From the NCBI GenBank assembly GCA_016699675.1, contig CP064985.1, forward strand, positions 3,348,001 through 3,412,000: 64,000 nucleotides of DNA, given 5' to 3'. Under the pieces are notes generated by a model. The model did no database searches. It was not told where the DNA came from and saw only the letters and a list, made by a program, of their open reading frames with translations. Shown here piece after piece: positions 1 to 9,687 of this stretch. The DNA comes from Austwickia sp. (GTDB taxonomy: Bacteria; Actinomycetota; Actinomycetes; Actinomycetales; Dermatophilaceae). A program made the position numbers and the translations under genes. Every line of letters begins with the position of its first letter. Positions within the stretch are counted from its first letter, which is position 1.

Positions 1-2347
1 CCGAGGAGGCCAGCTGCACCATCAGCATCGCGATGACGATGACCTTGCCGACGGCGGACCCGAAGATCACCTGGCAGGCCTGCTGCATCGCCATGAACGC
101 GAAGGCGCACAGGGTCGTGAACGCGATGGTGGCGATCACGTTGTTGGGGTTCAGCCCGATGGCGAAGTGCATGACGGTGAGCATGATGACGACCTGACCG
201 ACCGCCAGCAGCAGCGCCGTGTTGAGGGCGCCCCACGCCATCCGGAACCCGTTGACGGAGGTCATCAGCGCGCGGGTCTGCAGCGGCCGCAGGAGCAGCC
301 ACGTGATGAGGCAGCCGACCCACAGGGCGATCCCGATGAAGAAGGGGGAGAAGCCCTCGCCCCAGCTCTCCGCCTTGTGGATATCGGTCTCGTTCAGCGT
401 GACGGGGCTGGCGATGGCCGCGGCCCGGTCCTCACGGACGCTCGATCCGTCCTTGGGCATCTGCTGCTGCCCGTCGTGCAGCGCGGTGCCCAGCTTCCCG
501 GCGCCGTCCTTGGCGCTGGCGAGCCCGTTCGCGAGCTCGGGGGCCTTCCCGGCGAGGGCGGCGTTGCCGTCCCGCAGCCGGGCGGCGCCGGCGGCGGCCT
601 GCTGGGCGCCGGAGTCGAGCTTGGCGACCCCGTCGACGAGGGCGGGGATCTTGCCACTGGCCGCCTGGACGCCGTCGGTCATCTGGTGCGAGCCCTTGGC
701 CAGCGCGGCGACCCCGCTGCCCATGCTCTGCGCGCCCTGGTCCAGCCCGGCGACGCCGTTCTGGATGGTCTTGGCGCCCGCGATGAGCCCCTTGGCGGGG
801 TCGGGGTTGTTGAAGGCGTCGTCCATGGTGGCCAGGCCGGCCTGGAGGGCGGGGATCCCGCCGGCCATGGCCGGGGTCTTCCCGGCGAACGCATCGAGCG
901 CCGTGACCAGGCCCATCGTGGCCGGGTCGGTGCCCTTGGCGTTGAGGCCGGTGTCGAGCTGGTGGGCGCCGGACTGCAGCGCACCGAGCCCCGTGGTGCT
1001 CGAACCACGCAGCTGGGTCAGGGCGCCGTGCAGCGTCGAGGCGTCGCCCGGGGCGGCCGCGCTGTAGATGCCGTCGCGGACCTGCGCGGCCCCGCCGGCG
1101 ACCTGGCTGGAGCCCGCGTCGATCTGGCCGAGGGCCTGGGTGATCTTGGTGACGGCGGCCGCGCGGACGGTCGGGTCCTCGCTGCGCAGCGCGACGTCGA
1201 GCTGGCCGCCGGGCGCGAGCTGCGCCGACAGGCTGGTGATGCCCGTGTGGAGGGTGCCCGCGCCGCCGGCGACGCCGGCGGCCCCGCCGTACAGCGTCCC
1301 CTGCGGACCCGTCGCGGCGGCGGCACCGTCGAGCTTGCCCGCGAAGGTGTCGAGGCCCGCGGCGAGCTGCTGGGCCCCGGTGCCGGCCTTGCGGGCGCCC
1401 TCGTCGAGCGCCACGACGCCCTGGGAGAGCTGACCGAGGGCGGCGGCGCCCTGGTTGAGCTGGTGCGCGCCGGCTCCGGCGCGGGTCACGCCGTCGACGT
1501 ACCGCTGCTGCGCCGCGTCGAGCGAAGCGAGGCCGCCGGTGAGCTGCGGCAGGTGCTGGTTGAGCGCGTCGAGGCCGCTGCTCAGCTGCGCGGACCCGGT
1601 GGCCAACTGGCCCACCTGCCCGGCCATCGGCTTCACCTGCTTGGCGAGGCTGTGGGTGCCGTCGGCGAGGGCCTGGTTGCCGGTCGCCAACTGGGCGGCG
1701 CCATCCCGGAGCTGGTCGGCGGCCACCGCCAGCTTGGTGCTGCCGTCGGCTGCGGTCGTCAGTCCGTCCCGCAGCCGGAAGGCGCCGTCGGCGGCCGTGC
1801 CGAGGCCGTCGTGGGCCTGGCCCATCCCGATAAGCAGCTTGTCGACCGCCTCGGTGCCGCTGACGTCGTTGACCGCGTCGCGAATCTGGATCATCGCGCT
1901 GCGACCCAGGGTCGAGGCGAGGAAGGAGTTGGTGTCGTCGTAGGTGACGTCGATGTGCGCCGACTTCGGCGCGTCGCTCTTGAGCGAGGCGATGTCGGCG
2001 GAGTACGTCGCGGGCACGCTCACCGCGAAGTAGTAGCGGCCCTTCTCCACCCCCTCGCGGGCGTCGTCCGCGCTGGTCTGGTGCCATTCGAAGGGCTTGC
2101 GCTCCAGCAGCGTGTCGACGGTCTTCTCACCGGCGGCGAAGCGCTGCCCGTCGAGCGTGGTCGGGACGTCCTCGTTGACCAGGGCGACCGGCAGGCGGTC
2201 GAGCCCGGAGGTGGGATCCCAGAACGCCCAGACATACATGGCGCCGTACAGCAGGGGAATCAAGAGCATCACCGCGACGGCGGCTCTCGTGATGGGTTGG
2301 CGCAGGAACCGTTTGAGCTCGGTGCCGTGCGAGGTCCAGGCGAACAT
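1..2347 (-). CDS. YhgE/Pip-family membrane protein, C-terminus outside window
   Basis: The reading frame opens with ATG at 2347 on the minus strand and runs off the left edge, giving 782 visible residues. After a short cytoplasmic start (MFAWTSHGTELKRF) there is one membrane segment near residues 20-40 (ending LLYGAMYVWAFWDP), then a long extracytoplasmic stretch with many A/Q/L/D-rich heptad-like repeats (tape-measure-like, about residues 150-600), and hydrophobic segments return at the visible end. This is the layout of the YhgE/Pip family: N-terminal TM, long external coiled domain, C-terminal ABC-2-like membrane block. Related proteins include the phage-infection protein Pip and the ESX-type secretion accessory YhgE. 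The ATPase gene just upstream (2418-3188) suggests an ABC-2-like pair. The repetitive composition produces long open frames on the other strand, which I treat as shadows. The substrate is unknown. Confidence 0.85.
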   Translation of the reverse strand, partial: MFAWTSHGTELKRFLRQPITRAAVAVMLLIPLLYGAMYVWAFWDPTSGLDRLPVALVNEDVPTTLDGQRFAAGEKTVDTLLERKPFEWHQTSADDAREGVEKGRYYFAVSVPATYSADIASLKSDAPKSAHIDVTYDDTNSFLASTLGRSAMIQIRDAVNDVSGTEAVDKLLIGMGQAHDGLGTAADGAFRLRDGLTTAADGSTKLAVAADQLRDGAAQLATGNQALADGTHSLAKQVKPMAGQVGQLATGSAQLSSGLDALNQHLPQLTGGLASLDAAQQRYVDGVTRAGAGAHQLNQGAAALGQLSQGVVALDEGARKAGTGAQQLAAGLDTFAGKLDGAAAATGPQGTLYGGAAGVAGGAGTLHTGITSLSAQLAPGGQLDVALRSEDPTVRAAAVTKITQALGQIDAGSSQVAGGAAQVRDGIYSAAAPGDASTLHGALTQLRGSSTTGLGALQSGAHQLDTGLNAKGTDPATMGLVTALDAFAGKTPAMAGGIPALQAGLATMDDAFNNPDPAKGLIAGAKTIQNGVAGLDQGAQSMGSGVAALAKGSHQMTDGVQAASGKIPALVDGVAKLDSGAQQAAAGAARLRDGNAALAGKAPELANGLASAKDGAGKLGTALHDGQQQMPKDGSSVREDRAAAIASPVTLNETDIHKAESWGEGFSPFFIGIALWVGCLITWLLLRPLQTRALMTSVNGFRMAWGALNTALLLAVGQVVIMLTVMHFAIGLNPNNVIATIAFTTLCAFAFMAMQQACQVIFGSAVGKVIVIAMLMVQLASS

Positions 2348-2417
2348 GGCGATGAAAGTCCGGTTCTGTCGTAGGTATCAGGTGTCGAAGGGTGCCGGTG
2401 CGAATTGCCGCCGCTGC

Positions 2418-3188
2418 TCAGCGCGCGTCGGCGGCCGAGGAGAGGGTGACGGTCTCGTGGTCGGGCAGGGGCACGTGCCGGGGCGGCCGCTGCCAGTCGA
2501 CCCGGTCCAGCTCGGCCGCACCAGAGCACGCCGCGACCACGGTCACGCCCGACGCGGCAATCGCCTCGAGGCGCTTCCAGATCAGGTCGCGTTCACCGAG
2601 GTCATGCAGTTGGTCGATCTCGTCCACGACGATGAGCTGCGGCTCGCTGAGCAGCGCCAGGGCGATACGCAGGAGCAGGTTGGACGCCTCGGGCAACTCG
2701 TGCACGATGTCCGCCGCGGCGGGCACGGGCAGGTCACCGAAGGCGGCAGCGCACACCCGCTCGACCGTCGCGTCGTTGGGGGAGCGGACGATCTTCCAGG
2801 GCAGCGCGAGCCAGGCCTGCCGCTCTCGCACGCAGGCCCCTACTGAGACCTCTTCGTCCAGGTCGTCGAGGCCCGCGATGCCCATGGCGGAGGTCCGGTG
2901 CTGCACGGAACGCGAGCGCCGCGGCAGCTCGTACCCCAGCACCGTCAGCTCGCCCGCGGAGGGGTTCATCCGGCCGGCAAGGCTGAGGAGCAGCGAGGTC
3001 TTGCCGGTCCCGGCGCGGCCCGTGAGCACGGTGAGGGAACCGGTCGGCAGATCGAGGTCGATGGGTCCGTAGATGCGTCCGCGCTTGCCGTCGAGGCGCA
3101 GGCCCCGGGCGTGCACGGCGACCGGTTGCCCGTCGGCGTCCACGGGCAGCGCCGGGGCGGTGGAGCGGCTGGGAAGAGTGATCGTCAT
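2418..3188 (-). CDS. ABC transporter ATP-binding protein, partner of YhgE/Pip protein
   Basis: This 256-residue ATPase domain has Walker A GRAGTGKTSLLL near residue 58 and Walker B LIVVDEIDQL near residue 185. The signature region is atypical (LPEASNLLLRIALALL, with no clear LSGGQ), and the family of ATPases paired with YhgE proteins is often divergent. The start at 3188 is ATG and follows a promoter with a TetR-type palindrome. The gene lies 70 bp upstream of the YhgE/Pip gene on the same strand, so the two are probably one transcript. It probably energises or gates the membrane partner. The exported or modulated substrate cannot be read from sequence. Confidence 0.85.
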   Translation of the reverse strand: MTITLPSRSTAPALPVDADGQPVAVHARGLRLDGKRGRIYGPIDLDLPTGSLTVLTGRAGTGKTSLLLSLAGRMNPSAGELTVLGYELPRRSRSVQHRTSAMGIAGLDDLDEEVSVGACVRERQAWLALPWKIVRSPNDATVERVCAAAFGDLPVPAAADIVHELPEASNLLLRIALALLSEPQLIVVDEIDQLHDLGERDLIWKRLEAIAASGVTVVAACSGAAELDRVDWQRPPRHVPLPDHETVTLSSAADAR

Positions 3189-3248
3189 GGCGGTCCTTGG
3201 TGCGGGGAGTCGGGGATCGGCAGGCGCACGCCCACCGAGCTACTGCCC

Positions 3249-3277
3249 AGTATCCTTAGACTGACCGGTCAGGTCAA
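3249..3277 (-). promoter_or_regulatory. Promoter with TetR-type operator inside the spacer
   Basis: Read on the minus strand, TTGACC (3277-3272) and GATACT (3254-3249) are separated by exactly 17 bp. That spacer contains most of the perfect 12-bp palindrome CTGACCGGTCAG (3261-3272), which overlaps the -35 box. The palindrome is of the kind bound by TetR-family repressors. It lies about 60 bp upstream of the ABC ATPase start at 3188, so it should repress the ATPase-YhgE operon. No TetR gene is adjacent, so the cognate regulator is elsewhere. Confidence 0.65.
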
Positions 3278-3304
3278 ATTGTTCTTGACGCCATCTGCCG
3301 CCGC

Positions 3305-4285
3305 TCACGCGTCCGTCGGTGGCCGCTCCTTGATCCGCAGCATGCCCTCCTGGGCCACGGTCGCGACCAGCGCGCCGGAGGTGTCAAACATGTGCCCGAA
3401 GCCGAGCCCTCGACCGCCGGATGCGGAGGGCGAGGTCTCGGCGTACAGGATCCACTCGTCGGCGCGCAGCTCCCGATGGAACCACATCGCGTGGTCGAGG
3501 CTGGCGGGCCGCAGCCGCGGGTCGGTCCAGTAGACGCCGTGTTCGCGCAGGACCGCCTCGAGGATCGTGTAGTCCGAGGCGTAGGCGAGCACCGCCGCGT
3601 GGATCAGCGGGTCGTTGGGGAGCCGGCCCACGGCGCGGATCCACACGTGCTGCGCGGTGGTGCGGATCGAGCCGGGTCGCAGGTAGAGCGGGCCCTCGCA
3701 GTGGCGCATGTCGATCGGGCGGCGCACCGTCCAGTTCTTCGCGAGATTGTCGGGGGCCTGGGCGAGCAGGTCAGCGATCGAGGCGATGTGGTCCGGCATC
3801 GGCACCGGCGGCATCGCGGCCTGGTGGTCCAGGCCCCCGGCGGGCACCTGGAAGCTGAAGATCATCGACAGGATCGGCTGGCCGTGCTGGACGGCGTGCA
3901 CCCGCCGCGCGGAGAACGAATGACCGTCCCGGAGCCGCTCGACCTCGAACCGGATCGGCTCGGTGGCGTCGCCGGGGCGCAGGAAGTAGCCGTGCAGCGA
4001 GTGGACCCGCCGCTCGGCCAGCAGCGTGAGCCCCGCGGCGATCAGCGCCTGCGCCACGACCTGACCACCGAAGACGCGGCCGTGCGGGGTGGGCTGGCTG
4101 GCGCCGAGGAAGACGTCCTGCGCCGCGTACGGCAGGCCGTGCGAGCCCTCCGCCGCCGCACCCGCCGCCGCGGGGGAAACCTCCGCGGCCGGCGTGAGGT
4201 CGAGCACCCGCAGCAGGTCGGCCAGGGGGTCGTAGCCGGGGTCGCTGGGAGACAGATACTGCTCGTGGAAGGTCACCGACGTCAC
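3305..4285 (-). CDS. tesB: Acyl-CoA thioesterase II (TesB type)
   Basis: The protein has 326 residues, somewhat longer than typical TesB (about 285-300) because of an Ala-rich insert at residues 33-50. It hydrolyses acyl-CoA to free acid and CoA through a double hot-dog fold. Family features visible are QDVFLGASQPTPHGRVFGGQ near residue 55, the HSLHGYFLRPGD motif near residue 95, and the C-terminal hot-dog with SLDHAMWFHRELRADEWILY near residue 265. The start is ATG at 4285. It is divergent from a second, single-domain thioesterase at 4411, with 125 bp between the starts. The pair suggests a local role in acyl-CoA turnover. Confidence 0.9.
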   Translation of the reverse strand: MTSVTFHEQYLSPSDPGYDPLADLLRVLDLTPAAEVSPAAAGAAAEGSHGLPYAAQDVFLGASQPTPHGRVFGGQVVAQALIAAGLTLLAERRVHSLHGYFLRPGDATEPIRFEVERLRDGHSFSARRVHAVQHGQPILSMIFSFQVPAGGLDHQAAMPPVPMPDHIASIADLLAQAPDNLAKNWTVRRPIDMRHCEGPLYLRPGSIRTTAQHVWIRAVGRLPNDPLIHAAVLAYASDYTILEAVLREHGVYWTDPRLRPASLDHAMWFHRELRADEWILYAETSPSASGGRGLGFGHMFDTSGALVATVAQEGMLRIKERPPTDA

Positions 4286-4410
4286 GATACGGCGCGGGCG
4301 GCGCGGGGAGTCCGTCGTACGGCGGGGCGCGCGCGGGCCGTCGTACGCCGCAGGTGGTGCGGTGCGGACCGCCGTACGGCGCGGGGCCGCGGCGCGGCAG
4401 GATGGAGGCC

Positions 4411-4863
4411 ATGACCGACCCGCGCTACTTCGTGGACATCCAGCTCCGCTGGGGCGACATGGATGCCTTCGGGCACATCAACAACGTCGAGTACGTGCGC
4501 TTGCTGGAGCAGGCGCGGGTCGTCGGGCTGACCGACTGGTTCGCGGGCACCGACGTGGACCTGCTGCGCACCGGGGTGTTGGTGGCGCGCCAGGAGATCG
4601 AGTACCTGGCGCAACTGGCCTATCGCAGTGCGCCCATCCGCATCACCATGTGGGTGTCGCGGATCTCGGGCGGGTCGTTCGACATCGGCTACGAGGTGCG
4701 CGACCCGGCGGACGTCGGCGAGCAGCTCTACGCGCGCGCCGAGACGACGATGGTCTGCTACGACCTGGTGGAGGGCCGGTCCCGGCGGCTCAGCGAGGGG
4801 GAGCGGGGGGCGTTCGAGCGGATGCGGGGTCCGGAGGTGCCGTTCCGGCGGCGGCAGCGCTAG
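4411..4863 (+). CDS. 4-hydroxybenzoyl-CoA thioesterase-like acyl-CoA thioesterase
   Basis: This is a 150-residue single hot-dog protein. The diagnostic N-terminal motif RWGDMDAFGHINNVEYVRLLEQ carries the Asp (GDMDAFGH) used by the 4HBT/YbgC family to cleave acyl-CoA thioesters. I start at ATG 4411 because AGGATGG lies about 8 nt upstream; ATG 4402 is possible, while longer upstream extensions are Arg/Gly-rich and not family-like. It is divergent from TesB (4285) and converges on the MFS gene, whose reconstructed end overlaps the last bases of this gene on the other strand. The physiological acyl chain is unknown. Confidence 0.87.
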   Translation: MTDPRYFVDIQLRWGDMDAFGHINNVEYVRLLEQARVVGLTDWFAGTDVDLLRTGVLVARQEIEYLAQLAYRSAPIRITMWVSRISGGSFDIGYEVRDPADVGEQLYARAETTMVCYDLVEGRSRRLSEGERGAFERMRGPEVPFRRRQR

Positions 4864-6258
4864 CGGCCGGGGGCCAGCTGCGACCCTCGCGGATGCGGTA
4901 CGCCGCGGGGAGGCAGAGCGCCGCGAGCGTCCCGCCAGGGCCCACACCAGGGCGAACGTCGTCGCCGCGCCGACGCCTCCGCTGGTCCCCAGCGTGTAGG
5001 CGCCGGTAGCTGCCGCGATCCCGATGACGCTGCCGAGGACGTCGGCGACCTGCAGCGAGGCCGACGCGGCGGCGTGGCCACCCCGTCGCGCGAGCTCCAA
5101 GGCCAGCACCGAGGTGGAGGTGACAGCGATTCCCATGGCGCAGCCGAGCGCCGTCAGGACCAGGCCGAGTCCCCAGGTGGGCACGTTCAGGACGTCGCCG
5201 GCGAGGAAGGCCGTCGTGGCCAGGACGAGGAGGAGGGTGCCTCGCTGGATGAGCTCGGCGCCCCGATCGGCCAGCGCGGGGCGGCTCTGCACGAACGAGC
5301 CCAGCGCCCAGCCCAGCGAGGCCAGGGTGAGCAGGACGCCGGTGGCCACGAGGTCGAGGCGGTCCTGCTCGACCAGCATGAGCGGGACGAATGCCACGGT
5401 GGCATTGAAGGCGGCCATGAGCAGGAACCGGGCCAGCATCACGCTCGGCTGCCCGCGGCGCATCCGCAGCGTGCCCGGCGGCAGCAGGGGCGGCACCGAC
5501 CACGCGAGCAGCGCCAGCCCCAGCAGCGCGGCCGCGGCGACCACCCCACTTCTCAGCCCGGGCAGGGCGACCCCCGCCTGAAAGAGCGTGGCCCCGATCG
5601 TCATCACGACGCCGTACCCGGTCGCCGTGCGCAGCGGGAGCGTCGGCGCCGCGGACGCGCCGCCCTCGGCGACGTCCGGCCGGTACTCGGGGCCCTCGCC
5701 CGCCGCGAGCAGCCGGCCCGCCCGCGAGATGCCCACGGAGGCAACGCCCGTCAGGGGCACGATGATGAGGAACACGGCGCGCCACCCCCAAACCTGGGTG
5801 ATCGCCGCCGCGACGAGCGGCCCGACGATCGACGGCAGCACCCATGCCGAGGCGACCCACGCGAACACCGTGGGCCGCAACCGCCGCGGGTACGCGGCGC
5901 CGATCATGACGTAGATCGCCACGAGGCACAGTCCGGCGCCGACCCCGGCGACCAGGCGCCCGGCGAGCAGGACCGAGAAGCCGGTGGCGAGCCCCGCGGT
6001 CAGCGACCCGAGCGCGAACAGGGTCGCGCCAGCCCACAGCGTGGCGACCGGGCCGCGCAGCGCGGCGAGGGCGCCCGCGAGAGCGATGCCCAGCAGCTGG
6101 CCGGTGAACATGAGCGAGAACGCCAGGCCGTACGCCGTGCCCGCGCCCAGATCCTGGGTGACGCGGGGCATCGCCGTCGACACGGCCATGGTTTCGAACG
6201 CGATGATCGTGACGAGGCTGAGGACGGAGGCGGTCACCGCGGCGTACCGTCCGCCCAT
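4790..6258 (-). CDS. MFS exporter with apparent single-base frameshift near 4932
   Basis: From ATG 6258 (or GTG 6282) the frame encodes a typical 12-TM drug/multidrug exporter. Segments include VTIIAFETMAVSTAMPRV, GRLVAGVGAGLCLVAIYVM and WGWRAVFLIIVPLTG. The expected last TM is broken: the frame reads WALAG and then the charged RSRRSASPRR, whereas the next frame reads TLAALCLPAAYRIREGR, a normal TM12 plus tail. One missing G at about 4931-4934 (GCGGGACG where GCGGGGACG would be in frame) explains this. In the restored frame the stop is at 4790, overlapping the convergent thioesterase end by 74 bp. If the shift is real, the protein would read on for about 215 odd residues antisense to the thioesterase. 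It may be a sequencing error or a fresh mutation. The substrate is unknown. Confidence 0.75.
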
Positions 6259-6347
6259 CAGCTCCGCGCCCCGACCGCTCACCCGCCCAGCATACGTTCG
6301 TTGCGCAAAGAAGGGGATACCCCCGGAACCGTCTCGGGCGGCCGCTT

Positions 6348-8084
<1,737 letters not shown>

Positions 8085-8094
8085 GCTCACCTCG

Positions 8095-8154
8095 GGCTCA
8101 CTCCCGTTCACTCGGGGTCACTCCAGCTCACTGTGGCTCTCTCCAGCTCACTCG
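8095..8154 (-). repeat. Three imperfect 20-bp tandem repeats between globin and glucosidase genes
   Basis: Three consecutive 20-bp units occupy 8095-8114, 8115-8134 and 8135-8154, with shared pattern GG(C/G)TCACTCC(A/C)GCTCACTCG. They overlap the stop codon of the globin gene (8148-8150) and end just before the glucosidase start at 8084. I see no dyad symmetry. They may be a slippage product, or a spacing element between the two genes. Confidence 0.7.
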
Positions 8155-8537
8155 GCTCGGTTGACGAGGGAGTACGCGGCTCGGGTCAGGTACTCGCGCA
8201 ACATCGCCTCGTCGTCGGGTTCTAGGTCGAGGGTGTCCACCGCGGCCAGCATGTGCGTCAGCCAGGCGTCCCGGGCCGCCGGGGTCACCGCGAACCCCAT
8301 GTGGCGCATGCGCAGCCGCGGGTGCCCGCGGCGATCGCTGTACGTCGTGGGCCCGCCCCAGTACTGCGCCAGGAACAGCTCCAGCCGCTCCCGTGCGGGC
8401 TCCAGGTCCGCCTCCGGATACATCGGCCGCAGCAGCGGGTCGTCCGCGACGCCGCGGTAGAACGCCCGGGTGAGGGCGGCGAAGGTGGGCGCGCCGCCCA
8501 TCCGCTCGTACGGCGTGCGCTGGTCGGGGTCGCTCAT
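8148..8537 (-). CDS. glbO: Group II truncated hemoglobin (trHbO-like)
   Basis: The protein has 129 residues, the normal length for a 2-on-2 globin. It starts TPYERMGGAPTFAALTRAFYRGV with the B-helix Tyr, has the E/F region RMRHMGF with the proximal His, and Trp in DAWLTHML at the G8 position, which is the group II (GlbO) signature. It binds heme and probably O2/peroxide/NO in the cytoplasm. The start ATG 8537 overlaps the stop of the MscS gene by 4 bp, so the two are translationally coupled in one operon. Confidence 0.88.
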   Translation of the reverse strand: MSDPDQRTPYERMGGAPTFAALTRAFYRGVADDPLLRPMYPEADLEPARERLELFLAQYWGGPTTYSDRRGHPRLRMRHMGFAVTPAARDAWLTHMLAAVDTLDLEPDDEAMLREYLTRAAYSLVNRAE

Positions 8538-9586
8538 GTGGGGTTGCCTCCGTACGGCGGGTAGGTCGGCGGCGGCTTGATGCCCGCGTCGGCACAGGCG
8601 ATGAGGCTGCGCTCGCGGATCTCGCGCTGGACGCCCCAGTGTTCGTTGGGCGCGCACTTGGCGACGATACGCACCGAGAAGGTGCCCGGCGCCGTGGCCT
8701 CGACGCCGACGACCTTCGGCTCCTCCAGCAGCAGGTCCTCCCAGCGGTCGTCGGCGTCCATGGCCGCCATCGCCGTGCGCAGCACCTCGATGACGCGCTC
8801 GGGGGACTCGCCGAAGCCGACCGGGATGTCCACCGTCGCCGTCGACCAGCCCTGGGTCTTGTTGGCGAGCCGGGTGATCTCGCCGTTGCGGACATACCAG
8901 ATCACGCCGTCGCCGTCGCGCAGCCGGGTCACCCGCAGGGTGACCTCCTCGACCGTGCCGGTGACATTGTCGACGTCGATGAGGTCGCCGACGCCGTACT
9001 GGTCCTCGGCCAGCATGAACATGCCCGACAGGAAGTCCTTGACGAGGCTCTGCGCGCCGAACCCGAGCGCCACGCCGCCGACCCCGGCCGAGGCCAGCAC
9101 CGGCGCCATGTTGAAGCCCAGCTCGTCGCCGATCATGAGCACCGCGATGACGAAGAGGATGACCGTGGTGATGCTGCGCAGCACCGAGCCGAGGGTCTCG
9201 ACGCGCTGCCGCTGCCGTTCGGGGTTGAGGAAGCTGCCCTCCAGGGCCCGGGCGGCGAGCCGGGCGTGCCGGCGTACGGTCGGCAGTTCCTCGGTCGGGA
9301 TCCGCCCCGGGTCGGCGTCCTCGGCGCGGCCCGCGGCGGTCGCCGGGGTCGAGGACGTGCCCGAGGCGGTGCCGGCACTCGCCGTACCATCGCTCGCCGC
9401 CGCCGTCCGCGCCGGCTTGGGCACGCTGAGGGAGGCGACCACGCGGTTGATGAGGCGGTGCAGCAGCCACCGGGTCGCCAGCGCCACGACCACGATGAGC
9501 AGGATCGTCAGCCCCTGGTTGAGGAGCCACGCCAGCAAGGCCTCGGCGGACACCTCACGGGCGGAGACGGCGTGCATGGGCCCCAT
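8534..9586 (-). CDS. MscS-family mechanosensitive ion channel
   Basis: This roughly 350-residue small-conductance mechanosensitive channel begins with a TM helix (LLNQGLTILLIVVVALATRWLL), followed by a low-complexity Ala/Thr linker (residues about 60-90) and two further helices (TTVILFVIAVLMI and the pore-lining helix MAPVLASAGVGGVALGFGAQSLVKDFLSG, with the Ala/Gly packing typical of MscS TM3). The beta domain follows (EDQYGVGDLIDVDNVTGTVEEVTLRVTRLRD). Start ATG 9586 is chosen because the upstream extension is hydrophilic and close to the divergent malQ promoter; 9577 is also possible. It releases solutes on hypo-osmotic shock. It is coupled to the globin gene downstream. Confidence 0.88.
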   Translation of the reverse strand: MGPMHAVSAREVSAEALLAWLLNQGLTILLIVVVALATRWLLHRLINRVVASLSVPKPARTAAASDGTASAGTASGTSSTPATAAGRAEDADPGRIPTEELPTVRRHARLAARALEGSFLNPERQRQRVETLGSVLRSITTVILFVIAVLMIGDELGFNMAPVLASAGVGGVALGFGAQSLVKDFLSGMFMLAEDQYGVGDLIDVDNVTGTVEEVTLRVTRLRDGDGVIWYVRNGEITRLANKTQGWSTATVDIPVGFGESPERVIEVLRTAMAAMDADDRWEDLLLEEPKVVGVEATAPGTFSVRIVAKCAPNEHWGVQREIRERSLIACADAGIKPPPTYPPYGGNPT

Positions 9587-9687
9587 TCTGACGGGTTCGG
9601 CGGCGGCGGCAGTGGGGTGGTCCAGAGGGCGGGTCGCGCGGGCGCCCGCCACTAGGATCGGGACGGTTCCCCGACGAAAGGCCTGTC

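Noticed and set aside
167..2374. Long plus-strand open frame over the YhgE gene
   Set aside because: It is the shadow of the repetitive high-GC coiled region on the other strand; composition is Arg/Gly-rich without domains.
4282..4790. C-terminal 200-residue extension of the MFS exporter
   Set aside because: It is antisense to the conserved thioesterase and has no membrane or domain character; a frameshift explains it better.
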